Assembly: GCF_048128805.1 (NCBI RefSeq)
Contig: NC_136005.1
Span: 17,820,260-17,884,259 of the forward strand
Source: Centroberyx gerrardi
Lineage: Eukaryota > Chordata > Actinopteri > Beryciformes > Berycidae
Length of the DNA: 64,000 nt
Reading direction: 5' to 3'
Shown: piece after piece, positions 1 through 11,181 of the stretch
Layout: every line of letters starts with the position of its first letter
Position numbering within the stretch: the first letter of the stretch is position 1
Translations under genes and position numbers: made by a program
Notes under the pieces: generated by a model
What the model was told of the DNA's origin: nothing
Databases searched by the model: none
Seen by the model: the letters and a program-made list of their open reading frames with translations, nothing else

Positions 1-114
1 CCCTTCAGTGTGGTTTGATTACGTCAGATTGTTTTGGCTGAAATTGCCTGTTGTATAATTTGAAGTGAGTCATAAATGCCTGTGCCCTTTACTTGTCTTT
101 GTCTCCTTTTGAAG

Positions 115-284
115 GGCCCTTGATAACCAAGTGTATGTGGCCACAGCATCGCCTGCAAGAGACGAAACGGCTTCCTACGTTGCCTGGGGTCACAGCACTG
201 TGGTGAACCCCTGGTAAGAGCTGCTAATACGTCACTTTATCCACTGACCTGCTCATACTGCGTGTGACTGAGCGATACGCAGCC

Positions 285-330
<46 letters not shown>

Positions 331-1886
331 AGGTGTGAGAGAGTGAGTGCTGGTGAGAAAGGCGAAGGGAGAGCGAGTGCCAGCAACCAAACAAAAAGGT
401 AAAGAGAGAGAGGGAAGGTGTGTGTGTCAGTGAGTGAGTGAAGGCGAGAGAGGGAGGGATGAACTTGTCTTATCCTTAAAACCAGTAATGACGCTTTCAG
501 TGTGTCACATGCAGCAGCAGCCAACCAGTATCGTGTCTTCCAGAGTGGATTTAAAGGGAAATGCCACCCAAGAATTCATGTTATATCTGTGCCCCAGGAC
601 GGTTCAGTCAATGTTTTTGAGAACTTGCACCATTCTTTCCTAAAGCTAGAAATGGGAGAGAGGAGCCATAAGATGCTAGGTTCAATCGTCATACCAAAAT
701 TAAGTTTATATTTCAGCATTACTAACAGGTGTGAACCAGAATTTAAACCTCATTTGGGTACAAGATCTCACACAAAAATCTTATGGGTCAACAATATCAG
801 CGCCCCATTCATTGTCTATGGATAGCGCCAGATTTTACATCCCAGTGATATAAAAAATTCAAGGGTCAGTTCTCTAGTTTCTAGTTTTAGAAAAGAGTGG
901 TGCATGTTCACAAGTATTGACTGAACTGTCCTGGGACACAGAAATAGGAGAAAAGTGCTATTATATGCCTTTGCCTTAGGCTAAGATATCTGCTTTCTGT
1001 AGAATTTGATCAGTATGTGTCTATCATGTGTCCTCATGTGATTATATGTGAAACTAATGAACTGATTCCCCTTTAAGCTTTTAGTTTCCCATGATGACCA
1101 ACCACATCCCCTGTCTGTGGCTGTTATTCAGTGTTAAACTTGAGTAGATTTGTGATTTTGCATTCTGTGGTTGCAGGGGAGAGGTCATCTCTAAGGCCGG
1201 ATCAGAAGAAGCTGTTGTTTATGCCGATATCGGTGAGTGTCAGAGGGGTTTGCTTCTCTCTCCAGGTAGACAGTATTGATCAGGAAGGTTGTAACTGCAG
1301 ACTGATCTCTGTGCAAGCTATTCCAAGCCGAAAACTATTAAACATAGACCCTCCCTTCTGATGGAAGTTAATTGTCCTCTACAATTAAACTGCTCACACA
1401 CGGCTGATCGGATTTTGAAGGAAAAAAAAAAATTGAAGGAGTGATGCGTCTCACCACTTTGTTGTGGCATTGGCAAAATTTCGCTGAAATGATGCATCTC
1501 ACCTCTGTTCTCCAGTGTTTTCAAAATTACACTAATTGGCCCAAGGGGGGCGCTACAATTACAGGTCAAAACAAAGTGACATGTTACAGATAATGTAGGG
1601 GATTGCATTATTTGTGGGTAACGACATGTTTACTGTTGCTTGTTTATAATTGGAAATATGTTTTGAGTCTGCAGATAAGACAGACGGGTGAGGAGTGAAA
1701 GCAGTGGATTACAAATTGAATAGATTTATTTATTTTTTTTAGAGTACCAGACACTCTTGTCATTCTGTATCTTCGTATCACCTGTTCTCAGACCTGCAGT
1801 ATTTAGCCGACGTCCGCCAGCAGATCCCCATCACAGCTCAGCGTCGTGACGACATCTACTCAGTGCATGCTGTGCAGGAAGGCTGA
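115..1886 (+). CDS. nit2: nit2, omega-amidase NIT2 (3' part, last three coding exons)
   Basis: Three exons are visible: 115-213, 1177-1232 and 1792-1886 (stop TGA 1884-1886). Each has AG/GT borders and the phases join (split Trp codon, then split Asp codon). The protein ends with motifs such as [31 protein letters not shown] and the closing [17 protein letters not shown]. These match the C-terminus of vertebrate NIT2 as I remember it. NIT2 is a carbon-nitrogen hydrolase of the nitrilase superfamily. It deamidates alpha-ketoglutaramate and alpha-ketosuccinamate in cytosol and mitochondria. Only about 83 of roughly 276 residues lie in the window. The Glu-Lys-Cys catalytic residues are encoded upstream and cannot be judged. 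The piece looks intact. The next gene is convergent, with its stop only 0.9 kb away. The family call is very secure. Confidence 0.95.
286..327. repeat. (GA)n microsatellite in nit2 intron
   Basis: About 21 GA units lie about 70 bases after the splice donor at 214. More imperfect GA/GT-rich sequence follows to about 460. No coding meaning. Confidence 0.95.
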
Positions 1887-2793
1887 GCCGAAACCTCGTG
1901 ACCTCCAGAGACACTGAGAGGTGCAAAGACAAACTATGCAACGGATCTCAGCTGCAACAAGTCGTCCCAAGACTCTTAATTGTGGGAACAAGAGATGCAG
2001 TTGGGATTGTCACTAATTGACTGTTGGTGCCTAAATCATTTGAGCATACTGACATTGCTCACTTTGTAAGGATGAAAGTGTTGTCATTGCTTCAGTTGAT
2101 CTGAGTGAAATAGTTTTACATTGAATTGATTTGTGTAAAGTTTTAACCATGATATAAGAAACAGACTATTCTTAGTGGAATCACATTCATATCTGAAGAG
2201 ATTAACAGCAATCATTCTGTCTTATTTGGTCTTTTATCCATTTTGCTGTATCTTTGCTTGTACAGTAAGAAAGGGATATTATTGACTGTGGCTTCAGAGA
2301 TTATCTGTAAGATGTAAAAATTTATTTCATTCTACATTGTGACATTTTCTGTCACGATAAAAAAACAACAACAAAAACAACATAGTCAAACAGCCCTCCT
2401 TACACAAAATGAGGGAAATTAAACTCCTCAGGAACGGGTTTGGGTGTCTTTATTAGTGCTTGAAACACAATAACCCCTCCCTATGACAAAGCTGGAAGGG
2501 AGTGTCCAGTAATGATACAGGAATGTGTGGAGGTGAAGTGGAGAGATGAGTAATTTGTATTCTGTAAAGAGGGATGGAACAATAATAATAACTACTTCAA
2601 ACCCTGTAATGGTGCATCAAACTTCCCTGCTCTCCTCTGTACTCCCCAGGATGGTTTGTGAAAGAACAGCCACCCATACTGAATGTTATAGTGGCATAGA
2701 CATTGGTCACGACATACACATATTTACAAATCAGTGCTCAGTTGTCTCGGGCTGAAAACCTGCCAGTTAACAAGTATTTCTCAACCCTAATAT
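1887..2793. other. Convergent 3' UTR zone of nit2 (+) and the B7-like gene (-)
   Basis: There is no coding exon here. The stretch after the nit2 stop should be its 3' UTR. An ATTAAA on the + strand near 2418 is a possible poly(A) signal. The - strand has AATAAA at 2449-2454 (TTTATT on +) for the B7-like gene, whose stop is at 2794. The two transcripts probably end within tens of bases of each other or overlap. The exact ends are inferred. Confidence 0.5.
2449..2454 (-). promoter_or_regulatory. Poly(A) signal AATAAA of the B7-like gene
   Basis: TTTATT on + reads AATAAA on the - strand, 340 bases beyond the stop codon of the last B7-like exon. It is the first canonical signal that I found there. 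Confidence 0.5.
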
Positions 2794-5431
2794 TCACACA
2801 TTTGTCTCAGTGGAGAGAGAGTGCACCGGCTCCGTGTTCATCACCACAGTCTCCTCCGTGTCCACAGAGCGGCCCTTGTCTCCTGATGGACACACAAGGT
2901 GAAAAGGCTAAATATCACCAGCAAGACCACATGGTATCAAACATGCTTCATTAATTCCAGTCAGTGCAAAATGTTTTCAGAGGTCACACAACAAAAGCAC
3001 ATTACGCAATCACAACATTTATCTCAAAACGGCAAATAGTCTAGTTGGTTTTGGTTCGACATTTGTGCATTTTTTGCGAATGTGTGTCTAGTTATCTAGT
3101 TATCATCTTTAAGTTTTTCTTGATATTCCAGTGTTATCAATTTGTCATTATTGTATTGCTCCAATCAAACAAATGTAGTTAACTTAAAGAATGATTTGTT
3201 TTTTCCTGTGGCTTCAGACAGAGCAATCAATATGTGTTAAAGCAGCTCTTTCCTAAAGCTATGCATCTCTAGAATCAAGACTTTAATCTGAAATATCATC
3301 AAGATACACAGACTGGAGCAGCTTTATTAGCAGTGAATGGAATCCTAACTTTGTTGGCTCACAATATTTATTAATAGATATAATATAATTAATATTATAT
3401 TAATATAATAGCTCTACTTTTTCCAACCAGAAACTGTATACATATTCATAGAAGATCACACTGTCAGTATCTTTCCTAACAATGATTAATTCTCAGGGGG
3501 CGTTACACAGACTTAAGGGACGGGACACACTGACCCTGTTATTTTGCAGCCAGAGGCCACAATAAGCTCACTAATACAAATTGAACATTCTGAAGGCATT
3601 GCGAAATGTTTTATTACTATGATTCAGTTCTGTGTCACTCTAAGCAGTCTCTAGTAGGGGCATCCTGATGGTTCAGCGGACTAAGACACAGTATGTAACA
3701 CCATGGGTTCAAATCCAGCACATGACTTGGACTCGAGTCAGACTCGTTCTGGTGACTTGGGACTTGACTTTGACTTGTACTGTGATGACTTGGAGAGGTT
3801 TCTAAAGTCTTGACAAAAGATCTTGTGTTTGTGTAAATGACTTGGATTGAAATTTAGGAGATTTGTTCCACCAGACGACTGAATTTAAATTCTGTTTTCT
3901 GAATTTGTATGGAATGATTGAATTTATTGAAGTTGAAACTGATTATAGAAATCAAACTCATGATGCACTTACCAAGTTTTTATCCTATTAAAACTATAAA
4001 AAAAATTCTTTAAGATATTAAATTGATACTGGACTCTTGATTTGTTATGACTTAACTTCATTTAGACTTACATTTAGACTTGAAACTTTGAGACTTGACT
4101 TGGTAATCTACATTTAGAAACTGACTCGGGACTTGAGCAAAGCTGACTTGGTCACACCTCTGCATGTCATCCATCTCTCCCTCCCTCCTGTCACTCTCCA
4201 GAAATGCCTTATATTAGGAATACATACTTTTTAACTACATTCTCGAGAAGCCACAACTTCCTCCACACACTGTTACATCTAATGTGATTAGAAATGACTC
4301 GGTAGTAGCTGCCTACCTCTATCTGTGTGCAGGTGCTTCTTCTGCGTCCTGTCCAGGTGGATCTGATAGACCAGACCAGCCAGCACCATGGCTCCCACCA
4401 CCACACACAGAGCCGTGCTGAAGATCCACATGGCCTCTGACGCTCGGCTCACCACCGGACTGATGCTCTGCACGCCATCTTAGCACCAACAACACAACTG
4501 CAGATTAGTGGACACACTTCACTGTCAACTGTACCGACACGGTGCAGGTGTGACCCGGGGGTCGGCCCTTAAAACACTCACAGCTCATCGCCGTCGAGGT
4601 CTCGTTCATCAGCAGGTTTTCTACGATGCAGGACACGGTGGCCTCTTGTGAAATGTTGACCGTCAGCTGGCTGGTGATGTTGAAGAAGGGAGAGTCCGGC
4701 AGGGGTGCTGCCAGGGTGCTGACCGAGCCGCGGGGGGGCTCCTCGGCCTCGTTGATGAGCCAGCGGACCGCAGGTTCAGGGAAGCCGCCACTGGACTGAC
4801 ATATGAAGACAGTCTCATCGCCCTCCACTGGATCCTCCCTCTGCAGCAGAGGGGAGCTGAAACTAGCTGGAAACAGTCAGTGAAGAGAAGAGAGAGTTCC
4901 TTAAACACTCAGCTGTTAGTTCCTTTTAATATTCCTCTGATTAGTTTCTATGTGTGTGTCACTGACCTGCTATCCTGAGGCACACGGTGCACAGTGTAGG
5001 GCCGTGATCCTCCCCAGAAACCATAAATACACTATAATATCTTTTGTGCTCATCAACATTGACTCTGGTCAGCTCCAAAGAGAGGTTTCCTGTCTGTGGA
5101 GCGTCAGTGGAGACGTTGCTGCTGTTTGTGCTCCCTGTCTCTTGCCCCACCGATCTGAGCACCGCTTCATTGTCTCTACTCCACTCTATGGAGAAATTCA
5201 AAGAGTCCACTTTTACTCCGTCAGAGAAGCAGGGCGGTGAGATTGGCCGTCCGAGTATCCAGAGGACGCACTCTTCTTCTGTACACGGAGAGAAAACAGA
5301 GGTTATAAACGGCACAGGTGACAAAAACAACCCAACTTTAATTACCACCGAGGAAGAGGAGTCATCTTACCCAGACAGGCGCTGTAGGTGAGGAAGCTGA
5401 GCAGCAGTCCTGTGCGCCACAGAGCCGGCAT
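2794..5431 (-). CDS. B7-family-like IgV-IgC type I membrane protein
   Basis: Five exons, all borders in phase 1: 5371-5431 (signal peptide, MPALWRTGLLLSFLTYSACLG), 4967-5278 (IgV), 4582-4866 (IgC), 4317-4478 (stalk and membrane segment, STALCVVVGAMVLAGLVY) and 2794-2882 (cytoplasmic tail, ending in STETNV before TGA). The sum is 302 residues, the size of ICOSLG-type B7 proteins. The IgC domain keeps the B-strand Cys (VFICQSSGGFPEPAVRWL) and a second Cys (EATVSCIVEN). There are several N-x-S/T sites. B7 proteins are co-stimulatory or co-inhibitory ligands on antigen-presenting cells. Which member this is (ICOSLG-, CD276-, HHLA2- or butyrophilin-like) I cannot tell. The tail exon is 1.4 kb from the membrane exon. 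I accept it because it has an acceptor, the right phase and a charged 29-residue frame. Without splicing, exon 4 would read through to a stop near 4288. The IgV F strand lacks its usual cysteine (see findings). Confidence 0.85.
3655..4200 (+). repeat. tRNA-derived SINE split by an ACTTGG-rich insertion
   Basis: The head at 3655-3725 has an A-box-like stretch (3668-3680) and a good B box, GGTTCAAATCC, at 3706-3716. The tail at about 4160-4200 (GCATGTCATCC, then CTCTCC and TCACTCTCCA) is the typical body of the common percomorph tRNA SINE that normally follows the B box directly. Between them lie about 430 bases full of GACTTG/GACTCG words. TGACTTGG occurs at both edges (about 3724 and 4143) and may be a target duplication. 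The whole sits in intron 4 of the B7-like gene. A second SINE relic of the same type lies at about 28850. Confidence 0.6.
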
Positions 5432-5882
5432 TGCCCACTGAGGGCACGTTTGCGCACACAAGAGCGGAAAACAACTCAAAACAAAAGGTAGAACAGCCTT
5501 TGATCTGGAAAACAAATAAAAGCCCATTATTATTTTCCCATTTTGGGGGGGGTAAACCAGTCTACCTCCTTGTCCTCAACCCGTTCCCTTCACCATATGA
5601 CACTCTTAGTAGTCGTATATACGCACACCCACCACTGCAATACCAAAGGAATTCACTGTCAGTCGTGTTGTGGCTTGTTGTTGTTGTGCCATACCTTTAC
5701 CTGTAGCCTACCTGGTCTCTCCCGTCTTGCCTGATCTAGATGAATAATAATGCCGAGGTTACTAGAAATAGAGCTCAAAAGCAAACAGCAGCCTTCTCGG
5801 TTTTCATCAACATATCCTGTCGAGCGCCACAACATGGAAATCGTTGGTCTGACCAGTTTGACCGCTTTTTCAGAAACTTAGG

Positions 5883-5883
<1 letters not shown>

Positions 5884-5935
<52 letters not shown>

Positions 5936-5953
5936 CACACACTCACACTCACA
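5884..5953. repeat. (CA)n microsatellite
   Basis: About 22 uninterrupted CA units are followed by a CACACT-interrupted part. It explains the run of Thr-His in the overlapping reading frame, which is not a gene. Confidence 0.95.
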
Positions 5954-6422
5954 CGCCCATAGGCCTACACGATCTGTTACTTCGCACAAGACAGCGGTTT
6001 AAAAACATATGTACCACCTGATACTATCAGAAACATCTGCTAATATGATAGGAGTGATGTTTTACTTTATTTTTCTTGTTGTGGCACTTTTTTGTGTTCA
6101 TTGCACTCTGAATTAGCCTATCTAGCTACTTACACTTGTGATGCCTGAATGTTCTTATTTTACTGCTGCATTAATTATATATTATAGATACTAATGATCT
6201 GCTAGATGCCTAAATTGAATTGAAAATTAATACACATTTCCAATATAATATCCCTCAAATCCCATATTATCCAAATCCCATTATTAGCCAAAGTAAGAGT
6301 GTCTTTTTCTAAGAGAGAATTGCATTACATAACATTGCACTGATGCTATTAGACTCCTAATTCTCCAGCTATTTAATTGTGCCTTTTTTTTTAAAACACT
6401 GGAAACATGAATATCTACTCAG

Positions 6423-6468
<46 letters not shown>
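6423..6468. repeat. (GATA)n microsatellite
   Basis: About eleven perfect GATA units, between the B7-like gene and gtpbp6. Confidence 0.97.
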
Positions 6469-6816
6469 AACTCAAAACTAGTGCAAATTACAAATCTACT
6501 ATAACCCTGACGGAAATTATATAGAGCAGCAAAGAAGACTGCAGCTGCATGCATTTGACACATTTTGCTTTGTCTTGTTACATTTATGCATGATGTTAAT
6601 GCTGTCAGTTTTTTTCTACCTGACTTATTGTAGGCTACTTTATTGATTTGAACTAAAAAAAAAAAATGCATTTTAGACAACGACAACAGGAAGGAGGTTG
6701 ATTAAGTTCATCAGTTTTCTTCCAGAACCAAGTTTGGGGAAATATGGAGAATTGGGGGGAATACAATGTTAGATGATGTTTGTTTTTGTTTTTTTTAAGT
6801 AAAAAGATGATTTAGC

Positions 6817-7137
6817 ACCATGACTGTACACTCCGGTACAGCAGGTGGCCGTGTGCACCTTTCATGTTGGTTTGCGAACTGCTAATAAACTTAAAGAAGA
6901 AGAGGTTTGCGAACCGCTAATAAACTTAAAGAAGAAGAGGAGGAAGACGCCAACAACAAAATGCTTTTGAGTTTGATTGACTTCTTGAAGGATACGGTAT
7001 AGTGGAAAGCATTTAATTACCAGTAATCACATGAATAGTAATTTATGAAACCAGTAGATGGGGGTAATACAACGAACGAGGATGTGAACCGCCGATAAAA
7101 GCCACGAAGAAGAAGAAGAGGAAGACGCCAACAACAA
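6817..7137 (+). repeat. Cluster of short AAG-tailed retroposon-like copies
   Basis: The phrase TTTGCGAACTGCTAATAAA with an AAGAAGAAG tail occurs at about 6870-6903. It is repeated at once at 6904-6938. A third, diverged form (GTGAACCGCCGATAAA plus AAG tail) lies at about 7085-7120. The words AGGAAGACGCCAACAACAAA follow both the second and third copies. This looks like 3' ends of a short retroposon inserted or duplicated several times, ending 170 bases before the gtpbp6 start. The family is not identified. Confidence 0.5.
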
Positions 7138-7303
7138 ACCAACAAACCTTGACCACGAGCTGATGACTGACCTGACTCTAAAACTTTTGTATGACTCGTT
7201 AAATTGACACTGTCTGATCAGAGGTGAGTGTGAAGTCATGCTGCATATATAGCTAGCTAACTGGAGTCCCGATGACTTCAACAAGGAAGCTGTCAGAGGC
7301 GAC

Positions 7304-10300
7304 ATGACAGCAGTAAAGAGACTTGAAGCGTGGCTGCCAGTCCTCCAGCAGGTCTGCTGCTCACACAGCCGGCAGAGAGCAGCAGCAGCAGCCTGCAGAC
7401 GCCTCAACACATCCCATCATGCTGCTGTCATGTCACAACACGGGCTGAAAGGTGCTTCCCTCCTGCAGTCGAGAGCTTTTGCCCTCTCTGCATGCAGGCT
7501 GAAGAGCAGAGATGACTTCAGCAGTGGATTTACAGAGGAGGCGGATGGGGAGGGTGAGGATGAAGATTTTATGGAGGACAGCGAGGTGGATGAGCTGTTC
7601 CAGCAGCAGGTTCCCGCAGGCGTTGGAGACGGACAGCACCGGGTCTTCATCGTTCACCCGGATGTGAAGTGGGGAAGCAGGAAGCAGCATCTGACCACAG
7701 GTAAGAAGAGACGCAGGCAGATTATATTAGAGGTTTTCTTTCACTCCCTCTCCATACTCACCCGAGGTTTTCCCTGGCAGCTGAGCTGATGATGGCGGAG
7801 GCCGTGGGGCTGGTGAACACCTTAGACAACTGGAGAGTCGTGGACAAGATCGTCCTCTCCACCAAGACACCAGAGAAGAAGAGGATATTTGGCAAGGGGA
7901 ATTTCCAGGCTCTCACAGGTCTGCATCTCTCTTAGATATTACTCACCATCATGAGTCAGTCTGTATGGCTTAAAGTTAATCCTCTATGCATTTGTTTCCC
8001 CCCCAGAGAGAATTAGGCAAACACCAGGAATCACTGCTGTGTTTGTCAATGTGGAGCGTCTGTCCGCTTTGTCTGAGGTGAGCTGATCTCAGTCACTTGC
8101 TGCCTGGGAAGAAAGGTTTCATACGCTAAGGCCCATCCATGTTTGATACGTTTTCCTTCCACACAGAGGGAGCTGGAGGAAGCCTGGGGGGTGAAAGTGT
8201 TTGACAGATACTCAGTGGTGCTGCACATCTTCCGCTGCAACGCCAGAACGAAGGAGGCCAAGTTACAGATCTCACTGGCAGAGATCCCCCTGCTGAGGTA
8301 ACTTTGCCTTTTAAAATTTACATCATTCACATTTTTGCAATTTCAGCCATAGATTGTTATGCTGCTTGATCAAGTTCAAGTCTTTATTGTCCCACCAGGG
8401 GAAATTTGGCTGCAGCCAGTGGAAACATACAAGAATCACATCACAAATATTACCACACCAACAAAAAAACAGTTAAAATATGTCACATGAAACACTAAAA
8501 CACAATGGGTCACAACTGAACATGTACAGGAGATCATTTCAAATGGATAGAAGGCTGTGCAAAATATCACATAGGCAAGAAAGACTGACTGGGCTTTTAA
8601 ATTGTGTTGATCTGATGCCATAATGCGTTCTCACTGACCAGCAATGACTGTTGTTGGCAGATCTCGTCTGAAAAATGAAATCGCAAACTTGGATCAGCAG
8701 GGCGGCCGCTCCAGATACATCGGGGGTTCAGGTAAAGTCCCTGCATTCAAACGGTCGACCACAGCCTGCCTGTGTGTGCCAGTTATTGATCCTCCCGGCC
8801 GCAGGAGGAGCTTCAGCTTGGTGATTTTTCCTCAGGTGAGACGCTGATGGAAGTCCAGCAGAGGCTGTTGAAGGAGAGAGAGATGAAGATCCGCTCTGCG
8901 CTGGAGCGGCTGCGGAAAAAGAGACACCTGCTGCGATCTCAGCGCAAACACAAAGACTTCCCCAGCATCTCTGTTATGGGCTACACCAACTGTGGTGAGA
9001 GACGGGAAGCACTGGATTCAATGTAACTGTTGGAGCATTTCTGATATTATGTGATATTATAGTAGCCTCCAGTTTGATGATATTGAATACACTTGCTCTT
9101 ATTATTTTCCCTCTGTCTGTCCAGGGAAGACTACTCTGATTAAAGCACTGACTGGTGACAGCGGTCTCCAGCCCAGAAACCAGCTGTTTGCCACCCTGGA
9201 CGTCACCGTCCACGCCGGCCAGCTGCCCAGTCGCATGACCGTCCTCTATGTGGACACCATCGGCTTCCTGTCCCAGCTGCCCCACCAGCTCATCGACTCC
9301 TTCTCTGCCACCCTGGAAGATGTCAAACACTCTGTATGTACTTTGTGCTCATATTGTAGATGTTTCAGAAGTTATTTTCCTATTCACACAGAAAAGTAGG
9401 TGTAATGTATAATTGTAGAGTTAGGGTTTCCACAAATTGTATTTTCAAGGCCTGGATAAGTTATGAAAAATGCTAAAAGGGAGAAAAGTTTAGTCATTAA
9501 AGAAAAAAAAAGTAATTAAAAGTTTAAAAATTTGTGAAGTTGACTTTTTTTTTTTTCTTGAATTCTGTAAAATGTCACAAAAAGCTGAGGCTGATATTGT
9601 AGGTTGCCGACTAATGCTTAAAGTTGCTGTAGTTGATGGTTACTTTTTAATTCAGTCTCATTAAAATGTGGTCATGGAAATTTGAAAAGGGATCATGGAG
9701 AAGCCATGGTTGGAAAGGTTTTTGAATTTCATCAGTGAAAAGGTGTGGGAACCCTGAAGAGTGTTTGGCTCATGGATCATCTTCAGCTGTTGTGTGACTG
9801 ATTTTTCAAAAGAGATCCTTGAGAGAAGGATTTCTCGACCCAAGGCTCATCTCTCCCTTATTTCCAGGACCTGTTAATTCACGTCAGAGACATCAGTCAT
9901 CCGGAGACGGTGAATCAGAAGGCGAATGTGTTAAATGTCCTGAAAAACCTGCAGATCCCCGACAAGCTCATGAGCTCCATGATAGAAGTCCACAATAAAG
10001 TCGACCTCATTGACAAGTAAGAGCCAACATCCTATTCATATGGCTATTATTATTATTACGAGCCCTGTCATTTTATTTACCAGCCCATGAATACCATTGA
10101 AGGGAGCCAGTACTTTGTTTAGTCGGGAGAGGAGTTGCATAGTCAAATAATTTTATGACGCTCTGTCTGTTCTCCCTCTAAGCTATCACTCCTCAGAGCC
10201 GAACACACTGCCCATATCTGCCTTGAAAGAGCACGGCCTCGATGAGCTGAAGACAGTGGTGGAAGAGGAGATTGTAAAGTCTACCGGAAAACACATTTTA

Positions 10301-10627
10301 AACCTCAAAGTTAACCTCAGCACTTCCCAGTTAAGGTGAGATTAAATACTGTAGCTGAGCAGTAGTCACTGTCATCATGGTATTGTGTTCAGAATAAGAA
10401 AGCATTCTTATTATGTGTGTGTGTCTATGTGTGTTTCTGTGTGTGTGTGTGTGTCTGTGTGTGTGGATGTTTGCGTCCTTGCTCATTTCCTCATCCACAG
10501 TTGGCTGTACAAGGAGGCCACAGTTCAGGATGTGCATGTGATTGCAGATGAAGGCTCAGCTGTTGTCAAGGTTATCATCAGCGCCGCTGCTTACGGACGC
10601 TACAAGAAACTGTTCACAGACAGATAG
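7304..10627 (+). CDS. gtpbp6: gtpbp6, mitochondrial HflX-type GTP-binding protein 6
   Basis: Ten exons: 7304-7700, 7781-7918, 8007-8077, 8167-8297, 8661-8731, 8836-8994, 9125-9333, 9868-10016, 10183-10335 and 10501-10627. They total 534 residues (human 516). Order: an Arg/Ala-rich N-terminus like a mitochondrial presequence; an acidic stretch; the HflX N-domain (HPDVKWG to about residue 260, with GKGNFQAL); a charged helix; then the GTPase. G1 is GYTNCGKTT near residue 320, G3 is DTIGF, G4 is NKVD at about 435-438, and G5 is SAL near 456. The end, WLYKEATVQDV to AYGRYKKLF, matches human GTPBP6. The protein acts in mitochondrial ribosome assembly and recycling. The ATG at 7304 is the first in frame. 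It lies tail to tail with plcxd1, as in human PAR1. No defects seen. Confidence 0.96.
8370..8480. repeat. Probable LINE 3'-end relic in gtpbp6 intron 5
   Basis: The phrase CAAGTCTTTATTGTCCCACC and the following GGGGAAATTTGGCTGCAG resemble the 3' ends of fish LINE copies often seen in introns. It is short and old. The family is a guess from memory. Confidence 0.35.
10413..10472. repeat. (GT)n repeat before the last gtpbp6 exon
   Basis: An imperfect GT run ends about 28 bases before the acceptor of the last exon (10501). Confidence 0.9.
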
Positions 10628-11181
10628 CAGTGGAGCAGGTGGAGAGCGTTCCTCTCTACTGTCTGTCAGAATGTCAAAAGTAAGTCAAGGTGCCAAGAGA
10701 CTGGACCAAGAGACTGGAAATGCCTCTCTCTTTCGGCCCTGCAAAAAGCTAACAACCACCTCTATTTTGTTGGCTTGGTTACCGATGAACAACAAACAGC
10801 ATAATAAACCAAAACTCTGTGAGTGCGTGTATTTGAATATTTTGTAAACAATCACGACATGTCTTTGATGTACATTATTGTAAACAATCAATGAACTACG
10901 TATTTATACATTGCACATTGTAACTGTATCCTGCAGCAAAACAACTGTGCAGTTCACTTACTGGTGAAAAAAAACACTTACTGGATGTAAGAAGTATAAA
11001 AACTCATCTCCACAACGGCAAATATTCCAATTGTTCAGTAAAAACTCTAATGTAGATAACAATCCTTTTCAGTTGATAGAAATATGGATGGAAAAGAAGG
11101 AACGAGGTATACATCGGCTATTTTGGAATTAGTTCATACGGCATAAAATTCACAATATTACATCTGATAATGCTTTTATAT
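10628..11181. other. Convergent 3' UTRs of gtpbp6 and plcxd1 copy A
   Basis: The two stop codons are 554 bases apart on opposite strands. AATAAA at 10803-10808 suits the gtpbp6 transcript. I found no clear canonical signal for plcxd1 copy A on the other strand, so its end may reach into the gtpbp6 3' UTR. Confidence 0.55.
10803..10808 (+). promoter_or_regulatory. Poly(A) signal AATAAA of gtpbp6
   Basis: Canonical hexamer 176 bases after the stop codon. Confidence 0.6.

Larger units (their letters stand above)
5432..7303. other. Intergenic region, divergent promoters of B7-like gene and gtpbp6
   Basis: The two genes start head to head 1.9 kb apart, so both promoters should lie here. No TATA box is convincing. 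The sequence holds a CA repeat, a GATA repeat and AAG-tailed repeat copies listed separately. Otherwise I see only AT-rich sequence. Confidence 0.5.

Noticed and set aside
3655-3725. tRNA gene
   Set aside because: A and B boxes are present, but the acceptor stem does not pair and a SINE body follows, so it is a tRNA-derived SINE.
7027-7690. Ser-rich frames on the - strand over gtpbp6 exon 1
   Set aside because: They are antisense to a coding exon with a clear HflX-family product on the + strand.
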